Assembly: GCA_002790835.1 (NCBI GenBank)
Contig: PFVX01000035.1
Coordinates: 1 to 64,000 of the forward strand
DNA from: a bacterium CG_4_9_14_3_um_filter_65_15
GTDB taxonomy: Bacteria > Krumholzibacteriota > Krumholzibacteriia > LZORAL124-64-63
Length of the DNA stretch: 64,000 nt
Reading direction: 5' to 3'
Shown: positions 1 through 8,176 of the stretch, piece after piece
Numbering within the stretch: the first letter of the stretch is position 1
Layout of the letters: every line of letters starts with the position of its first letter
The notes under the pieces: model-generated
The model's input: the letters and a program-made list of their open reading frames with translations, nothing else
Told to the model about the DNA's origin: nothing
Databases searched by the model: none
Made by a program: the position numbers and the translations under genes

Positions 1-24
1 TCGTCTGCCGTCGGTGTTTTCCAT
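1..24 (-). CDS. Possible start of an off-window minus-strand gene
   Basis: An ATG at 24 reads MENTDGRR off the left edge of the window. No Shine-Dalgarno sequence is visible, but promoter-like boxes lie at 32-60 just upstream on the same strand. Only eight codons are present, so no function can be assigned and the call rests on the promoter context. Confidence 0.25.
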
Positions 25-31
25 GGGGGTG

Positions 32-60
32 AAGATAACACATTACCTGGAGAATGTCTA
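32..60 (-). promoter_or_regulatory. Candidate sigma70 promoter reading leftward
   Basis: On the minus strand TAGACA (60-55) and TATCTT (37-32) are separated by 17 nt. The predicted start of transcription is only a few bases before the ATG at 24, so the message would be nearly leaderless. Prediction by eye from consensus only. The rest of the stretch from 61 to 289 holds nothing else I can support. Confidence 0.35.
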
Positions 61-289
61 GACAATTATGAGACGGTTAGTATGGACATATTCTCGGAAT
101 GCTTTTGGCCGAAGCAATTCATGTCCTTCAAATCATATGAATGATTATACCACTTCCTACGCCTCCGGGTTTTATTTCTCGCACCTGTGGGCCCCAATGC
201 GTTGGGTCTTTTTCATGGTGCAGATCCCCTGCGGTGTTCTATTCTGGACGAGTTGAGAAACCGCACAACTCCAATCCCGGGAGCTGCTC

Positions 290-817
290 ATGACTCACCG
301 TGAACGCGTCGTCGAAGCCATCCGCGCCATTCCCGATTTCCCGCAGCCCGGGATCCTGTTCCGGGACATCACCCCGGTCATGGAAGATCCGGCCGTTTTC
401 ACCGCGGCCATCGACGGCCTGCAGGAGATGCTGCGGGATGTGAAATGGGACAAGGTCGCGGCCATCGAGTCGCGGGGATTTCTTTTCGGCGCCCCCCTGG
501 CCCTGCGCGCCGGCAAGCCCCTGGTCCTGCTGCGCAAGGCCGGCAAGTTGCCGGGCGAAACCCGGGCGGTGACCTACGACCTGGAATACGGTCAGGCCAC
601 CCTCGAGGTCCACACCGGCAGCCTGCAGGCCGGCGACAGGGTGCTCATCCTCGATGATCTTTTGGCCACCGGCGGCACCGCGGCCGCAGGCGCGCAGCTG
701 GTTCAGGAAGAGGGGGCACAGGTCGCCGGATTCGGTTTCCTGGTCGCCTTGGACGAACTCGGGGGAGGGGCCCGGCTCGCTGCGTCGGGCCCGGTTTTTT
801 CCCTTGTGAACTACTGA
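290..817 (+). CDS. apt: Adenine phosphoribosyltransferase
   Basis: Purine salvage enzyme converting adenine and PRPP to AMP and pyrophosphate in the cytosol. The 175-aa product has the usual length for the family. The type I PRTase PRPP loop VLILDDLLATGGT is at residues 118-130, and the ESRGF segment near residue 60 is typical of APRT. The ATG at 290 follows GGGAG with suitable spacing. A tRNA-Arg gene begins 35 bp after the stop and is probably co-transcribed. The family assignment is firm; no oddity was seen. Confidence 0.95.
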   Translation: MTHRERVVEAIRAIPDFPQPGILFRDITPVMEDPAVFTAAIDGLQEMLRDVKWDKVAAIESRGFLFGAPLALRAGKPLVLLRKAGKLPGETRAVTYDLEYGQATLEVHTGSLQAGDRVLILDDLLATGGTAAAGAQLVQEEGAQVAGFGFLVALDELGGGARLAASGPVFSLVNY

Positions 818-851
818 GAGCGCCTCTACTTTTGGCATCCGCTCAAAGGGT

Positions 852-928
852 GCCCCCGTAGCTCATCTGGATAGAGCGTAGGATTCCTAATCCTGAGGCA
901 GTGGGTTCGAGTCCCGCCGGGGGTACCA
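852..928 (+). tRNA. tRNA-Arg (anticodon CCT)
   Basis: A full cloverleaf can be drawn: acceptor GCCCCCG with CGGGGGT, a D arm closed by GCTC/GAGC, an anticodon stem TAGGA/TCCTG enclosing the loop TTCCTAA (anticodon CCT, decoding AGG), and a T arm GTGGG-TTCGAGT-CCCGC. The 3' CCA is encoded. The first acceptor pair is G-U. Confidence 0.95.
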
Positions 929-1061
929 TTCCGTTCTCGGCCACCCCAATTTCCATTGATTATTCCTGAAAAGATGTTACGATCGCTATACAATTGTCCG
1001 CTTCTGATACAGGCGGACAACGGGCGGCACCGTCAGTCCCCAGCACCCTTGGTACCCCACA

Positions 1062-2741
1062 ATGCAGGCCGTGCTCGACTTATTCATCGCCCTATCTCGA
1101 GACACCGGACTGGCTTTCGGTGTCTTCTTTGGCTTGTCGTGGATCCTGCTGAAAAGCGGGCTCCTGCGGCCCAGGGAGCTTGATCCCGCCCTCGTCCGTC
1201 GTTCCTTGATCCTGGCCTGTTCGGGGATATTTCTGACCTTCCTGGCCATCCAGGCCTGGTATCTGACACGCAACGGTTTTGCCGGTGAAGTCGAACCGGT
1301 GGTATCGAGCCTGTCCTGGCAACTGCATTCGGGACAGCCCTTGTACACCACTTTCGATCAGGCCGAACGCTACAGCGTCTTGTATGGCCCGTCGGTCTTC
1401 CTGACCAACGGCCTTTTCCTGAAAATTCTGGGGCCCTCACTGTTTTCGGCCAAAGTCGCCTCCGCCCTGGCGGCCATTGCCAGCCTGCTGCTGCTCTACG
1501 CCGCCTTGCGACGCAAAACCTACGACACCCTGGCCCTGGTCACCACGGCCGTGACGGTTCTCTACTACTGGGCCCAGGGCTTTTCCATCTACCTGGTCCG
1601 GCCTGACTCCCTGCTCGTCTTTGCGGTCAGTCTGGGTCTCTATGCGGCCGTCCGATCCGGGCGTTGGCTGGCTATCCTGACCGTGGCCGTGGCGACGGGC
1701 TTTTCCGTCAACCTCAAGATCCACTGCTTTGTCTACTTCCTGCCGGTGCTGGTGCTGCTGGCACGGCGCTTCGGCCCACGCGCGGCCGTCTGGTCCCTGG
1801 TGGGTGCGGGGCTGGTCACGGCCGCTCCGTTCGCATTTCACCCGCAGATTTCGGCCCTGAACTACCTTCACTGGCTGACCAACGAGGCCCACCACGGGCT
1901 CCGCCTCGACCTTCTGGTCCAGCCGGTCAATTTTGCCCTCCTGCTGGCTTTGCCCCTGGTGGTGATCGCTCTGCTACGCGGACGCCGCCTGGGCTACCTG
2001 GGACAGGAGCGCTGGTTGGTGTGGAGCCTGTTGCCTGCGGTCATCAGCGCCCTCGCCATTTCCGCCAAGCCGGGTTCGGGAATCCTGCACCTGATGCCGC
2101 TGATCCCCACCACCATGTTCGTCGCCGGGCGCCTGGTTCGCCCGTTGCGGGACTCGGGCCTGCCGATCTGGGGGAGACCCTCGGCCTGGGCTTCCGTGGC
2201 TGCCCTGGCTCTGGTGGCCCTTCTGACCGGAGGTGTGGCCGAGTATCGCTCCGTCCGCCTGGTCGATTGGCAGCTCGGCCAGATGCCCGACCTGGCCGCG
2301 GATGTCCAATTCATCATGGATGAACACTCGGACCTGACCATGGGGATGGCCATCGCGGGTGAAGACCGGTGGTTCCGGTCAACGTGGCTCAAGCCGCTGC
2401 TGGTTTTCCAGGGGAATCCGGTCTTGCTGGATCCGATCTCGGTCATGGACACGGCCAAGGCGGGTGTGCCGTTGACCCAGGCAACATACGACGCCATTTC
2501 CAGCGGCCGGGTGGCGATGTGGCTGGTCCCGCGGGCCCATGTGCCCTTCCAGAAGATGAGTTGGTACGACCCGGATCAGCCCATTTTTCCCGCGGATTTC
2601 GTGCAGAACTTCCAGAATTGCTACACCCTGCGCGAGCACTCGGAGTACTTCGATTTGTGGTTCTGGAACGGGCTGCCCAAAGGGGAACGCAAAGCCGGAC
2701 AGGCTCTCACCACGGCCCGTACCCACGCTTCAGCGCAGTAG
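1062..2741 (+). CDS. Multi-pass membrane protein, GT-C glycosyltransferase-like
   Basis: A 559-aa protein with about ten hydrophobic segments. The region around residues 90-115, with its Y-x-x-F-D-Q-A-E-R-Y-x-V-L-Y-G-P-S pattern, resembles the periplasmic loop and following helix of PMT/GT39-type lipid-linked sugar transferases. The soluble-looking C-terminal third is not one I recognise. This suggests transfer of a polyprenyl-linked sugar at the inner membrane, but the acidic catalytic residues are not clear. The start at 1062 lacks a good ribosome-binding site. The gene stands alone, convergent with the TVP38-type gene at 2747. Confidence 0.6.
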   Translation: MQAVLDLFIALSRDTGLAFGVFFGLSWILLKSGLLRPRELDPALVRRSLILACSGIFLTFLAIQAWYLTRNGFAGEVEPVVSSLSWQLHSGQPLYTTFDQAERYSVLYGPSVFLTNGLFLKILGPSLFSAKVASALAAIASLLLLYAALRRKTYDTLALVTTAVTVLYYWAQGFSIYLVRPDSLLVFAVSLGLYAAVRSGRWLAILTVAVATGFSVNLKIHCFVYFLPVLVLLARRFGPRAAVWSLVGAGLVTAAPFAFHPQISALNYLHWLTNEAHHGLRLDLLVQPVNFALLLALPLVVIALLRGRRLGYLGQERWLVWSLLPAVISALAISAKPGSGILHLMPLIPTTMFVAGRLVRPLRDSGLPIWGRPSAWASVAALALVALLTGGVAEYRSVRLVDWQLGQMPDLAADVQFIMDEHSDLTMGMAIAGEDRWFRSTWLKPLLVFQGNPVLLDPISVMDTAKAGVPLTQATYDAISSGRVAMWLVPRAHVPFQKMSWYDPDQPIFPADFVQNFQNCYTLREHSEYFDLWFWNGLPKGERKAGQALTTARTHASAQ

Positions 2742-2746
2742 CTCAT

Positions 2747-3478
2747 CTAATCGGTGGTCGTTTCGATTTCCGGTGCCTGCCAGGCCTGACGCACCAATCG
2801 GCTCACCAGCCAGGTCAGCAGTCCAATGGCGACGACCCCGATGACGACCATCAGGATGTTGCCGGTGGCACTCGCGTTGCGGGCGGACCCGGCATTCCGC
2901 GCGGCCAGCCCCATCCAGACATAGATGGCGGTACCGGGCAGGGCTCCGGCGGTCCCCAACACGTAGGCCCAGAGCTTGGATCGACCGGCAGCCAGGGTAT
3001 AGCTGAAGAGGCCGAAATTGACCGGGGCCAGGCGCGCCAGAAGGTTCAGCTTCACGGCATTGTCCCCGACCATGCGGTCGATGGCAGCCAGGCGCGGCCG
3101 ATCCCGCATCAGCGCCAGGATCCTTCCGCGGAGCATCCCGCGACCCATGGCGAACATGACCAGGGCCGAGAGGAGATTCGCCAGGGCCATCAGGGGAAGT
3201 CCCGGCCAGAAACCGTATAAAGCTCCGGCGGAAAAGGCCATGCCCGCTACCGGCAGACAACAAGCCGTCAGGACGGCCGAAGCGCAGACAAAGAGCACTT
3301 GCCCCATGACTCCGGCACCGTCGACGGACTGTTCAATCCCCACCCAATGGCCGCCGGCGATGCGACCCAAAACGATCAGAAGCACCAGCGCACCGATGGG
3401 CGCAGCCAGGAGGCGCCACGTCGCAGCGGAGGAGAGGACGAAGGGAGAACCCGGGTCGCCGGAGACGGAGTTTGGCAC
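2747..3478 (-). CDS. TVP38/TMEM64 (VTT/DedA-type) membrane protein
   Basis: Inner-membrane protein of the TVP38/TMEM64 group. It contains the hydrophobic SNARE-associated domain with a glycine-rich G-x-L-Y-G-F-W-P-G-type re-entrant segment, followed by ARLAPVNFGLFSYTLAA, typical of the family. Some family members have been linked to lipid scrambling or transport; the substrate here is unknown. The frame is open up to an ATG at 3547, but that codon overlaps a predicted -10 box. The GTG at 3478, preceded by AAAAGG, is therefore preferred, giving 243 aa. Either start keeps the whole membrane domain. Confidence 0.75.
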   Translation of the reverse strand: MPNSVSGDPGSPFVLSSAATWRLLAAPIGALVLLIVLGRIAGGHWVGIEQSVDGAGVMGQVLFVCASAVLTACCLPVAGMAFSAGALYGFWPGLPLMALANLLSALVMFAMGRGMLRGRILALMRDRPRLAAIDRMVGDNAVKLNLLARLAPVNFGLFSYTLAAGRSKLWAYVLGTAGALPGTAIYVWMGLAARNAGSARNASATGNILMVVIGVVAIGLLTWLVSRLVRQAWQAPEIETTTD

Positions 3479-3542
3479 GGTTACAGACCTTTTCTTGGGG
3501 CGAGATTTCCCGCCATGGGTAACGGCGGGCACCAAGACATGG

Positions 3543-3570
3543 ATCATCCCACGTTATCGCAAAATGTCAA
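3543..3570 (-). promoter_or_regulatory. Predicted sigma70 promoter of the TVP38-type gene
   Basis: On the minus strand a perfect TTGACA (3570-3565) is followed after 16 nt by GATGAT (3548-3543). It lies just downstream of the PqqD-like gene's stop. It would start transcription near 3536, leaving a leader of about 58 nt before the GTG start at 3478. Confidence 0.5.
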
Positions 3571-3599
3571 GCCAAGCGATGAATCAAACAATTTTTCTG

Positions 3600-3965
3600 T
3601 CAAAGATTAAGAAACCTTATGAACTTATTCTGGTAAAGATCCACCATATACTTGGATACACGTTCCATGACTTGATCCTGATCTTCCGGAAAGGCCACCA
3701 GAACCTCGCGCGCCAGGTCACCGATGGTGCGGGCCCCATTCATGCGGGGCCACAAAAGGCTTCCGCGGGAATCCAGCGGTACCAGGAAATGCTTGCGGTG
3801 CGGCGGCATGGCGCGCTGCAGCAAAGGCCCGACAACCGGTTCCCGGAAGCGGGGAACCTCCAGAATCACTCTCTGGTTCTCCTCGTCCCACCGCGTGGAA
3901 ACCAGCGGCTCGGGGATGAGATCGAGCATATTCACGCCTGCCCAGGGCGATTTTCTGCCCCACAT
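3600..3965 (-). CDS. PqqD-like (RRE-fold) protein, lone
   Basis: A 121-aa protein whose C-terminal two thirds resemble PqqD. The segment LDSRGSLLWPRMNGARTIGD corresponds to the D-x-x-G-x-x-x-W-x-x-x-D-G-x-x-T-[IV] core, followed by a helix ending in V-x-x-Y-M-x-x-L. PqqD-like domains bind precursor peptides in ribosomal-peptide maturation, but stand-alone copies of unknown role are also common. No radical-SAM enzyme or precursor peptide is adjacent. The ATG at 3965 has GGAGG 8 nt upstream and is chosen over an upstream ATG at 4043. It is divergent from the small membrane gene at 4042. Confidence 0.65.
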   Translation of the reverse strand: MWGRKSPWAGVNMLDLIPEPLVSTRWDEENQRVILEVPRFREPVVGPLLQRAMPPHRKHFLVPLDSRGSLLWPRMNGARTIGDLAREVLVAFPEDQDQVMERVSKYMVDLYQNKFIRFLNL

Positions 3966-4041
3966 GTGGTCAACCTCCGGGATGATCTTGCCCTTTGGCC
4001 CAAGTTGTGCTTGTATCCCGCCAATAGCAAGGGGGAGAACC

Positions 4042-4395
4042 ATGGATCAGGAAGCAACCATTCGCGACCGCTGGCTCGGGGCGCTGTCATACCTCAGCAT
4101 TCTGGTGTTCATCCCGTTGTTCGCAACCGGAAAATCGCCTTTCCTGACCAGGCATTGCCGGCAGGGTTTTGCCATTTTTTGCCTGGAGGTCCTCGGGCTT
4201 TTCCTGCTCTATATCATTGATTCCACTTTTGGCGTGATTCCCTTTCTCGGGGCTGTCGTCATGGTCCTGGTCCGCCTGGCGATGTTTCTCGGATTCCTTG
4301 TCATGTCGACGCTGGGGTTCTCCAAGGCCATGTTCGGCGAGAGCTGGCGAGTTCCGTATCTGGACGACTGGGCCGAACGTCTTCCCATCCATTAG
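4042..4395 (+). CDS. Small Tic20/DUF4870-like membrane protein
   Basis: A 117-aa protein with three or four hydrophobic helices. It starts ATIRDRWLGALSYLSILVFIP, then has charged FLTRHCRQGF, a pattern shared with the DUF4870/Tic20-like family (helix, R-H-x-x-Q-[GA]-x, helix, hairpin). The function of the family in bacteria is not established. The ATG at 4042 is preceded by GGGGGAG. The gene is divergent from the PqqD-like gene and convergent with holA. Confidence 0.65.
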   Translation: MDQEATIRDRWLGALSYLSILVFIPLFATGKSPFLTRHCRQGFAIFCLEVLGLFLLYIIDSTFGVIPFLGAVVMVLVRLAMFLGFLVMSTLGFSKAMFGESWRVPYLDDWAERLPIH

Positions 4396-4448
4396 CTCTA
4401 ATCAATTGACCTTCAACCGGCTATTGCCGTCCCCTCCATAATTGCGCA

Positions 4449-4464
4449 TAATGTATATTATGTT
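4449..4464. repeat. Short AT-rich inverted repeat between convergent genes
   Basis: The arms CATAAT and ATTATG flank GTAT in an AT-rich gap between the converging ends of the DUF4870-like gene and holA. It could serve as a weak bidirectional terminator element, but there is no strong GC stem. Confidence 0.25.
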
Positions 4465-4483
4465 AATTAAAGCCGATTTCAGC

Positions 4484-5533
4484 CTAACGACCCTTAGGTG
4501 GACGGCAGATCTCCAGAATGGCCTGCACGAACACGGCCCCCGGATCCAGCGGTGATCCCTTGAGCCGCCGATCGCACTGCAGAGCCGACTTCTGGGCCTG
4601 CCTGAGTCCGCCTTCACCCATGTTGTCGATCATGGATGCCAGGTAGCGGAATGACCAGGGATTCTGGCCGGTCATGCGGGCGACCGCAGCGTCATCCAGG
4701 CCGTCTTGGCGGGCATACGCCAGAAGATATCCGCGCCGAATCCGGCTGAGGACCACCGGAGATACCTCGAACGCCGTGCGTCCCCATTCAGCCAGACGAA
4801 ACCAGGTCTTGAGCACGGCCGCAGCCGATCCGGGCGTGATGTGTTCGGTGATCTCGTATCCCTGCAGTTCGGCCTGGTCCATGACCAGATCCTGCAATTC
4901 CTGGGTATTGAGGGCCCGACCGCGGTCTTCCTGGATCAGGGCGATCTTGTCCAATTCGTTCTTGATGCTCTGGAGGTCGTCACCCAGCAATTCAGCCAAA
5001 ATCGCCGCCTGCTGAGGATCCAGAGCCAAATCCAACCGGGCCGCAGCTTTGGTGATCCACTGTATGAGGTTTTCGCCGGTCGGATTGGCGAATGCGAAGA
5101 AGAAACCGGCTTTGAGGGCCTTTTTGACCCAGGATTTGCGGCCATCCGCCTTTTGCATGGTAAGAATGAAAATTGTTTCTTCAATTGGGCGATCCAAATA
5201 GGCTTCGAAATGAGCCATGCTGTCTGCACGGTCAAGGAATTTATCTGCGTGTTTCACGACAACGAGTTGCCTGCCTCCCATCATAGGGAGACTCAGGATC
5301 TGCTGGTAAACCCTTGCTGAGTCGCAGGTTTCACCGTCAAAAAGGTGATCGTTGAAGGAGGCTGCCGCTCCGAGGGCGTCTTTGCGGATCTTCTGGACCA
5401 CGCCGTCCATGCGCAGGGTATCATCCCCGGCCATGATGTATACGGGCCGAAAATTCCCGGTCTTCAGATCCTGCTGCAGGATCTCCTGGAAACCCGGCAC
5501 GCGCGTTCGACCGCCCGACCTGCCCGCTGCCAT
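4484..5533 (-). CDS. holA: DNA polymerase III subunit delta
   Basis: Clamp-loader delta subunit, which opens the beta sliding clamp during replisome assembly. The 349-aa length is usual. The N-terminal ILQQDLKTGNFRPVYIMAGDD aligns with the family's K-x-x-P-[VI]-Y-x-[LI]-x-G-[DE] opening. The middle shows the helical domain II/III pattern (LDPQQAAILAELLGDDLQSIKNELDKI), which is diagnostic of HolA. It directly abuts the stop of lptE, which lies upstream on the same strand, so the pair is likely one transcript; lptE-holA linkage is common in bacteria. Confidence 0.9.
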   Translation of the reverse strand: MAAGRSGGRTRVPGFQEILQQDLKTGNFRPVYIMAGDDTLRMDGVVQKIRKDALGAAASFNDHLFDGETCDSARVYQQILSLPMMGGRQLVVVKHADKFLDRADSMAHFEAYLDRPIEETIFILTMQKADGRKSWVKKALKAGFFFAFANPTGENLIQWITKAAARLDLALDPQQAAILAELLGDDLQSIKNELDKIALIQEDRGRALNTQELQDLVMDQAELQGYEITEHITPGSAAAVLKTWFRLAEWGRTAFEVSPVVLSRIRRGYLLAYARQDGLDDAAVARMTGQNPWSFRYLASMIDNMGEGGLRQAQKSALQCDRRLKGSPLDPGAVFVQAILEICRPPKGR

Positions 5534-6052
5534 TTACCAGCCCTCCACGACTTGGGCCAGGATATCCCGCACGATCTGCTCGGCCGCTTCGAGCCTGGCC
5601 GATTCCTCGGTGGTTCCCTGTGGGTCGTCCAGCACGTAGTTGCCGGTGCCCGTGAATTGCTTGTTGGAAAAAAGTGTTTCACCCGTCGACCGCACGGTGA
5701 AGGTCAAGACCACGGTGATGACGACCTTGAATTCGGTCACCGTCAGGTCCTGCCTGAGAAAGGCTTCCTGGAGGTCATACTGGGTCACCCGACCGGTCAA
5801 GATGCTGTCCGCATCTTCCTCGGAAACCACCTTCAGGGTATTGTCCTGCTGGATGCTGCTGATGACCGCGTTGGTCAGGTCGATTTCGAGGTTGGGCTGG
5901 GACGTGAGGTTCTCGAAATAATCCACGGCCACCCTTTTGATGTTCTCATCCACCCGCCCGGGGCTGGCGGAATAGACCCCGCAACCGGTGGTGGCCAACA
6001 GACCGATCCCCAGGCACCAGGCGGTCATGGTCTTGATTGCAGCGAAAGTCAT
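5534..6052 (-). CDS. lptE: LPS-assembly lipoprotein LptE
   Basis: Outer-membrane lipoprotein that plugs LptD and helps insert lipopolysaccharide. The 172-aa product has a signal peptide with lipobox LATTGC (Cys at residue 24). It then follows the LptE pattern: VAVDYFENLT, then LTNAVISSIQQDN with a strand rich in alternating residues. It overlaps the upstream regulator by ATGA (6049-6052) and is followed directly by holA. A second possible start, Met9, would still give a complete signal peptide. Confidence 0.85.
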   Translation of the reverse strand: MTFAAIKTMTAWCLGIGLLATTGCGVYSASPGRVDENIKRVAVDYFENLTSQPNLEIDLTNAVISSIQQDNTLKVVSEEDADSILTGRVTQYDLQEAFLRQDLTVTEFKVVITVVLTFTVRSTGETLFSNKQFTGTGNYVLDDPQGTTEESARLEAAEQIVRDILAQVVEGW

Positions 6053-7458
6053 GCCTCGTTCCGTTCGCTGTCGATACCGTATTGCCTCATCCGATACCGC
6101 AATTTATCTCGATTCAACCCGAGCAACCGAGCCGCCTGGCTCTGATTGCCTCCGCTGGCGCTGAGGGCCTTGCGCAGCAACTTGGTTTCCAGTTCACGGA
6201 CCAGCCCCTCCATGTCGACTCCGTCCGCAGGGAACGGTTTGTCGAGCAGCGAGCCCACCGTGGCGGGTAAAGATTCGCTGAACTGCTCCTTCCCCGCCAG
6301 GACCAGATGCGCTCGCTGGAGGATCTGTCCCTCCTCGAGCAGCACCGTTCTTTCCATGGCGTTCTTCAGCTCGCGGATATTGCCGGGCCAGTGGTATTCC
6401 AGAAGCGCCTCCTTGGCCTCGGGCGAGATCTCCTGGAATTGCTTGCCGAAGCGCTCGTTGAACAGGCCCATGAAGTACTCCGCCAAAGGGATGACGTCTT
6501 CGGGACGGGACCGCAGGGGCGGCAACATCAGTTGCACGACCTTCAACCGATAATAGAGATCCTCCCGGAAATCCCGGCGCCGCACCTGTTCCGCCAGATC
6601 GCGGTTGGTGGCCGCGATGATCCGCACGTCGATCTGGATATCCTGGGTGCCGCCCACCCGCCGAAAGACCATCTTCTCGAGGACCCGCAGCAGTTTGACC
6701 TGCACGGCCAATGACATTTCCCCGATCTCATCGAGGAATACCGTCCCGGCGTGACCCAGTTCCAGCAAGCCCATCTTGCGCGTGACCGCGTCGGTGAAGG
6801 CGCCCTTCTCGTGCCCGAACAATTCGCTTTCCAGCAGGTGCTCCGATAGCCCCGCGCAGTTGATTTCCAGGAACGGCCCGTCCCGCCGGGCCGATGAGCG
6901 GTGGATGAGATTCGCGAGGACATCCTTGCCCACCCCGGACTCACCCTGGATGAGAACGGTGCTGGAGTTGCCGCGGGAAATTTTGTCCACGATGGTGTAG
7001 ATGTCGCGCAGGACGGGCGAACGGCTGGGCACCACTCCGGGGTCGCCCCCGGGAACGGGCCGGTCCGCGTCCGCCATTTCCTCCCGGCGACGCTGGGAAT
7101 CGGCCAGGGCCTTGCGAACCACACGGAGCACCCTGTCCATCTGCACGGGTTTGTTCACGTAGTCGAAGGCGTTGAGCTTCATGGCCAGCACGGCGGTATC
7201 GGTCTCCCGGTAGGAAGTCAGGATGACCACCGGAACCCAAGGCGCCTTTTCCTTGACCAGACCGAGAACCTGGACCCCGCTCATGTCGGGCAACATGAGA
7301 TCCAGGAGAATCACGTCGTAGGTTCCGGCGTGCAGCAGCTCGATGGCCTCGGCGCCGTTGGGCGCCGACTGCAGTTCGCAATCCTCAGCCGACAGGACGG
7401 CGGACAGGTCCTGGCGAACCCGGGTATCAGCATCGATGACGAGGATCCTGGGAGTCAA
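6049..7458 (-). CDS. Sigma54-dependent response regulator, NtrC family
   Basis: A 469-aa activator with a receiver domain (phosphoacceptor Asp53 in LLDLMLPD, Lys103 in NKP), an AAA+ domain (Walker A GESGVGKD at 172-179, Walker B FLDE near 241) and a C-terminal Fis-type helix-turn-helix. The sigma54-contact loop reads GAFTDA (219-224) instead of the usual GAFTGA. The start is a TTG at 7458. No histidine kinase is adjacent, so its signal is unknown. It is translationally coupled to lptE, hinting at an envelope theme, but the regulon cannot be read from the sequence. Confidence 0.9.
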   Translation of the reverse strand: MTPRILVIDADTRVRQDLSAVLSAEDCELQSAPNGAEAIELLHAGTYDVILLDLMLPDMSGVQVLGLVKEKAPWVPVVILTSYRETDTAVLAMKLNAFDYVNKPVQMDRVLRVVRKALADSQRRREEMADADRPVPGGDPGVVPSRSPVLRDIYTIVDKISRGNSSTVLIQGESGVGKDVLANLIHRSSARRDGPFLEINCAGLSEHLLESELFGHEKGAFTDAVTRKMGLLELGHAGTVFLDEIGEMSLAVQVKLLRVLEKMVFRRVGGTQDIQIDVRIIAATNRDLAEQVRRRDFREDLYYRLKVVQLMLPPLRSRPEDVIPLAEYFMGLFNERFGKQFQEISPEAKEALLEYHWPGNIRELKNAMERTVLLEEGQILQRAHLVLAGKEQFSESLPATVGSLLDKPFPADGVDMEGLVRELETKLLRKALSASGGNQSQAARLLGLNRDKLRYRMRQYGIDSERNEA

Positions 7459-7526
7459 CCCGAGCGACCTTTCGGATGAGGTGTGTTCCGTATCCGGGAA
7501 TCGACAGGTCCATCATGACCGGAGTC

Positions 7527-7555
7527 ATTATGGTTCGCGTCCGGACGGGGTGCAA
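7527..7555 (-). promoter_or_regulatory. Predicted sigma70 promoter of the NtrC-family gene
   Basis: TTGCAC (7555-7550) and CATAAT (7532-7527) are spaced by exactly 17 nt on the minus strand, downstream of the sugar-transferase stop. The leader before the TTG start would be about 60 nt. Confidence 0.55.
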
Positions 7556-7566
7556 GGCCCGAAAGG

Positions 7567-8145
7567 TCAGGTTTCGCTGTGGACCCCGGGAATCAGATCC
7601 AGAAGGCTGAAGAGAAGAATCTGAAGGTTCAACCAGGGGCTGCTGCGCCGGAGATACTCCGCGTCCAGCTTCAGCTTGCGCCGCTGGATGCCGGGAATGG
7701 AATCCCGGCCATCGTCCAGCTGGGCCAGGCCCAGGAGCCCGGGTTTGATGCGAGGGGCCTGGGCATCCTCCGGGAAGAGGAATTTCAGCCGGTTGAACCG
7801 TTGCAGAGCCAGGGGCCGCGGACCGAAAAGGGTGACTTCTCCGCGCATCAGGTTCCAGGTCAAAGGAAGGGCTTGCCAGAAACACGCGCGAGGCCAGGTG
7901 AAGCGCCACCCCGTGATGGGGCGACCGGGGAAAAGGACGGATCGCCTTTCAGGTCGAACATTCGCGGAAGCATCCCTCCTGCGTCGGCGGTTCTCCCCGA
8001 CGAGGGTTTCGCGCCCCAGGGACAGCTGACCCAAGGCCAGCCACCCGCACAGCAGCAGGACGGGCCCGACCATGGCCAGCAGCAGAAGCCCGGCCACAGC
8101 CGCCAGGATATCCCAGAACCTCTCCCATGTTTCCCGGACCCGCAT
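7567..8145 (-). CDS. Degenerate bacterial sugar-phosphate transferase homologue
   Basis: A 192-aa relative of the monotopic phosphoglycosyltransferases that load a sugar phosphate onto undecaprenyl phosphate. It keeps the N-terminal membrane helix (about residues 11-38), the N-x-x-[RK]-G-E-[MV]-[ST]-L-x-G-P-R-P segment (GPRP at 108-111) and the P-G-L-x-G-x-A-Q region. The catalytic Asp-Glu of S-x-D-E-L-P is replaced by Gln-Ala (91-92), and the K-F-R-S-M loop is missing. It is either inactive or does something else. The ATG at 8145 was chosen because a strong promoter overlaps the longer TTG-started frame to 8205. Divergent from the YbhN-type gene. Confidence 0.75.
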   Translation of the reverse strand: MRVRETWERFWDILAAVAGLLLLAMVGPVLLLCGWLALGQLSLGRETLVGENRRRRRDASANVRPERRSVLFPGRPITGWRFTWPRACFWQALPLTWNLMRGEVTLFGPRPLALQRFNRLKFLFPEDAQAPRIKPGLLGLAQLDDGRDSIPGIQRRKLKLDAEYLRRSSPWLNLQILLFSLLDLIPGVHSET

Positions 8146-8176
8146 ATGACCCCTTAAACGCCGGAGGAATATGCCG

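Noticed and set aside
68-256. 62-codon open frame at the left edge, plus strand
   Set aside because: No ribosome-binding site, unusual composition rich in Trp/Phe/Ser and no family resemblance; more likely untranslated DNA before apt.
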